Of a stretch of DNA of 64,000 nt, positions 63,912 to 64,000 are shown in pieces. The notes beneath the pieces were generated by a model, which worked only from the letters and a program-made list of their open reading frames with translations, did no database searches and was not told the origin of the DNA. The stretch lies in the NCBI RefSeq assembly GCF_041088075.1, contig NZ_JBGCVY010000063.1, positions 1 to 64,000 on the forward strand, in the 5' to 3' direction. A program made the translations under genes and the position numbers. Position 1 is the stretch's first letter; each line of letters starts with the position of its first letter. This stretch comes from Mucilaginibacter_A sp041088075. GTDB lineage: Bacteria > Bacteroidota > Bacteroidia > Sphingobacteriales > Sphingobacteriaceae.

Positions 63912-64000
63912 ATGGAAACCAAAAACAAAGTTTTAAAAGAAGGCGACAAAGCGCCGGATTTTACCGCAACAGACCAAAATGGAAAATCAGTTTCGATGAA
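63912..64000 (+). CDS. Peroxiredoxin (AhpC/Bcp type), partial
   Basis: The first 29 residues of a protein that runs past the window end. METKNKVLKEGDKAPDF then TATDQNGKSVSM is the typical N-terminus of a thioredoxin-dependent peroxiredoxin of the Bcp type. The catalytic Cys lies outside the window. Length, completeness and co-transcription with the M23 gene cannot be assessed. Confidence 0.7.
   Translation, partial: METKNKVLKEGDKAPDFTATDQNGKSVSM

Noticed and set aside
1..64000. tRNA, rRNA or riboswitch genes
   Set aside because: No T-loop-like GGTTCRAATCC with matching stems and no rRNA-like segments were noticed; I could not run a covariance search, so small RNAs may be missed.
1..64000. 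The repeat core as a Chi- or KOPS-type oriented motif
   Set aside because: Exact copies occur on both strands (about 25 against 15) and often as inverted pairs, which does not suit a strand-oriented signal; a whole-genome skew test would be decisive.
1..64000. Prophage, integrative element or insertion sequence
   Set aside because: No transposase, integrase, phage structural or conjugation gene was seen in any frame of the window.

Overview
The window looks like a chromosomal segment of a Bacteroidota bacterium, most likely family Sphingobacteriaceae (Mucilaginibacter/Pedobacter-like). This rests on lineage-typical genes (DUF4294, DUF4783 and DUF6089 proteins, a PorT-like type IX secretion protein, a T9SS type A sorting domain, BshB1 of bacillithiol synthesis, an uppS-bamA-ompH-ompH-murI row), on moderate GC, and on Bacteroidota -7 promoter elements (TAnnTTTG) upstream of many genes. 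Genus is an inference; no rRNA or tRNA gene was seen.

Layout. 1-8.2 kb: small winged-helix-like protein, bshB1, glutathione peroxidase, DUF4294 protein, RelA/SpoT, Fur-family regulator, purA, pabB. 8.2-15.2 kb: YoeB-like toxin-antitoxin pair, DUF2071 protein, M48 lipoprotein protease, plsY, nadC, DUF4783 protein, gpmI, a lipoprotein, an 8-bp tandem repeat and a TPR protein. 15.2-25.9 kb: LpxR-like lipid A deacylase, an outer-membrane protein, lon, cmk, dCMP deaminase-like protein, FucP-like sugar transporter, LysE exporter, a long PurF-like enzyme. 26-37.3 kb: complex I genes nuoH-I-J-K-L-M and a detached nuoN, with an AraC regulator and two short-chain dehydrogenase-like genes between nuoM and nuoN; nuoA-G are not here. 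37.4-46.6 kb: envelope and cofactor genes (murI, two ompH/skp, bamA, uppS, a DUF6089 barrel, nadK, a CBS protein, an alpha/beta hydrolase), with a 7-copy tandem array between the DUF6089 gene and uppS. 46.7-52.7 kb: yqeY, SDR, porT, ubiE, a VOC protein, engB, a UbiA-family prenyltransferase, a RES/Xre toxin-antitoxin pair. 52.8-64 kb: pepF-like oligopeptidase, a cation/proton antiporter, a DUF433-like protein, PAP2 phosphatase, amino-acid permease, Kup, a tiny T9SS-sorted protein, a FAH-family hydrolase, an M23 peptidase, and the start of a peroxiredoxin.

The most striking feature is not a gene. A short motif, ATGCTTCTTTTA followed by YC, about 3 nt and TAAAAATTGGTG, with sister forms ATACTTCTTTTA and ATACTGTTTTTA, recurs throughout the window on both strands. 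By eye I count about 40 exact copies of the 12-mer ATGCTTCTTTTA and about 75 sites including close variants, roughly one per kb. It occurs as inverted pairs of 29-nt arms behind genes (several between convergent genes), as solo copies that supply start or stop codons, inside conserved protein genes in different frames, and as a 73-75 bp tandem array. Density, two-strand distribution, tolerance inside genes and inverted pairing at gene ends resemble DNA uptake sequences of Neisseria and Pasteurellaceae. Four complete elements also share a loop sequence, which instead resembles a miniature inverted-repeat element. I cannot decide between these from one window.

The rest is largely housekeeping: envelope biogenesis (BamA, Skp-like, UppS, MurI), respiration (complex I membrane arm, UbiE and UbiA-family quinone enzymes), purine, NAD and folate metabolism, and protein quality control (Lon, M48, M3). 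Accessory traits are two toxin-antitoxin pairs, a DUF433-like orphan and the gene group between nuoM and nuoN.
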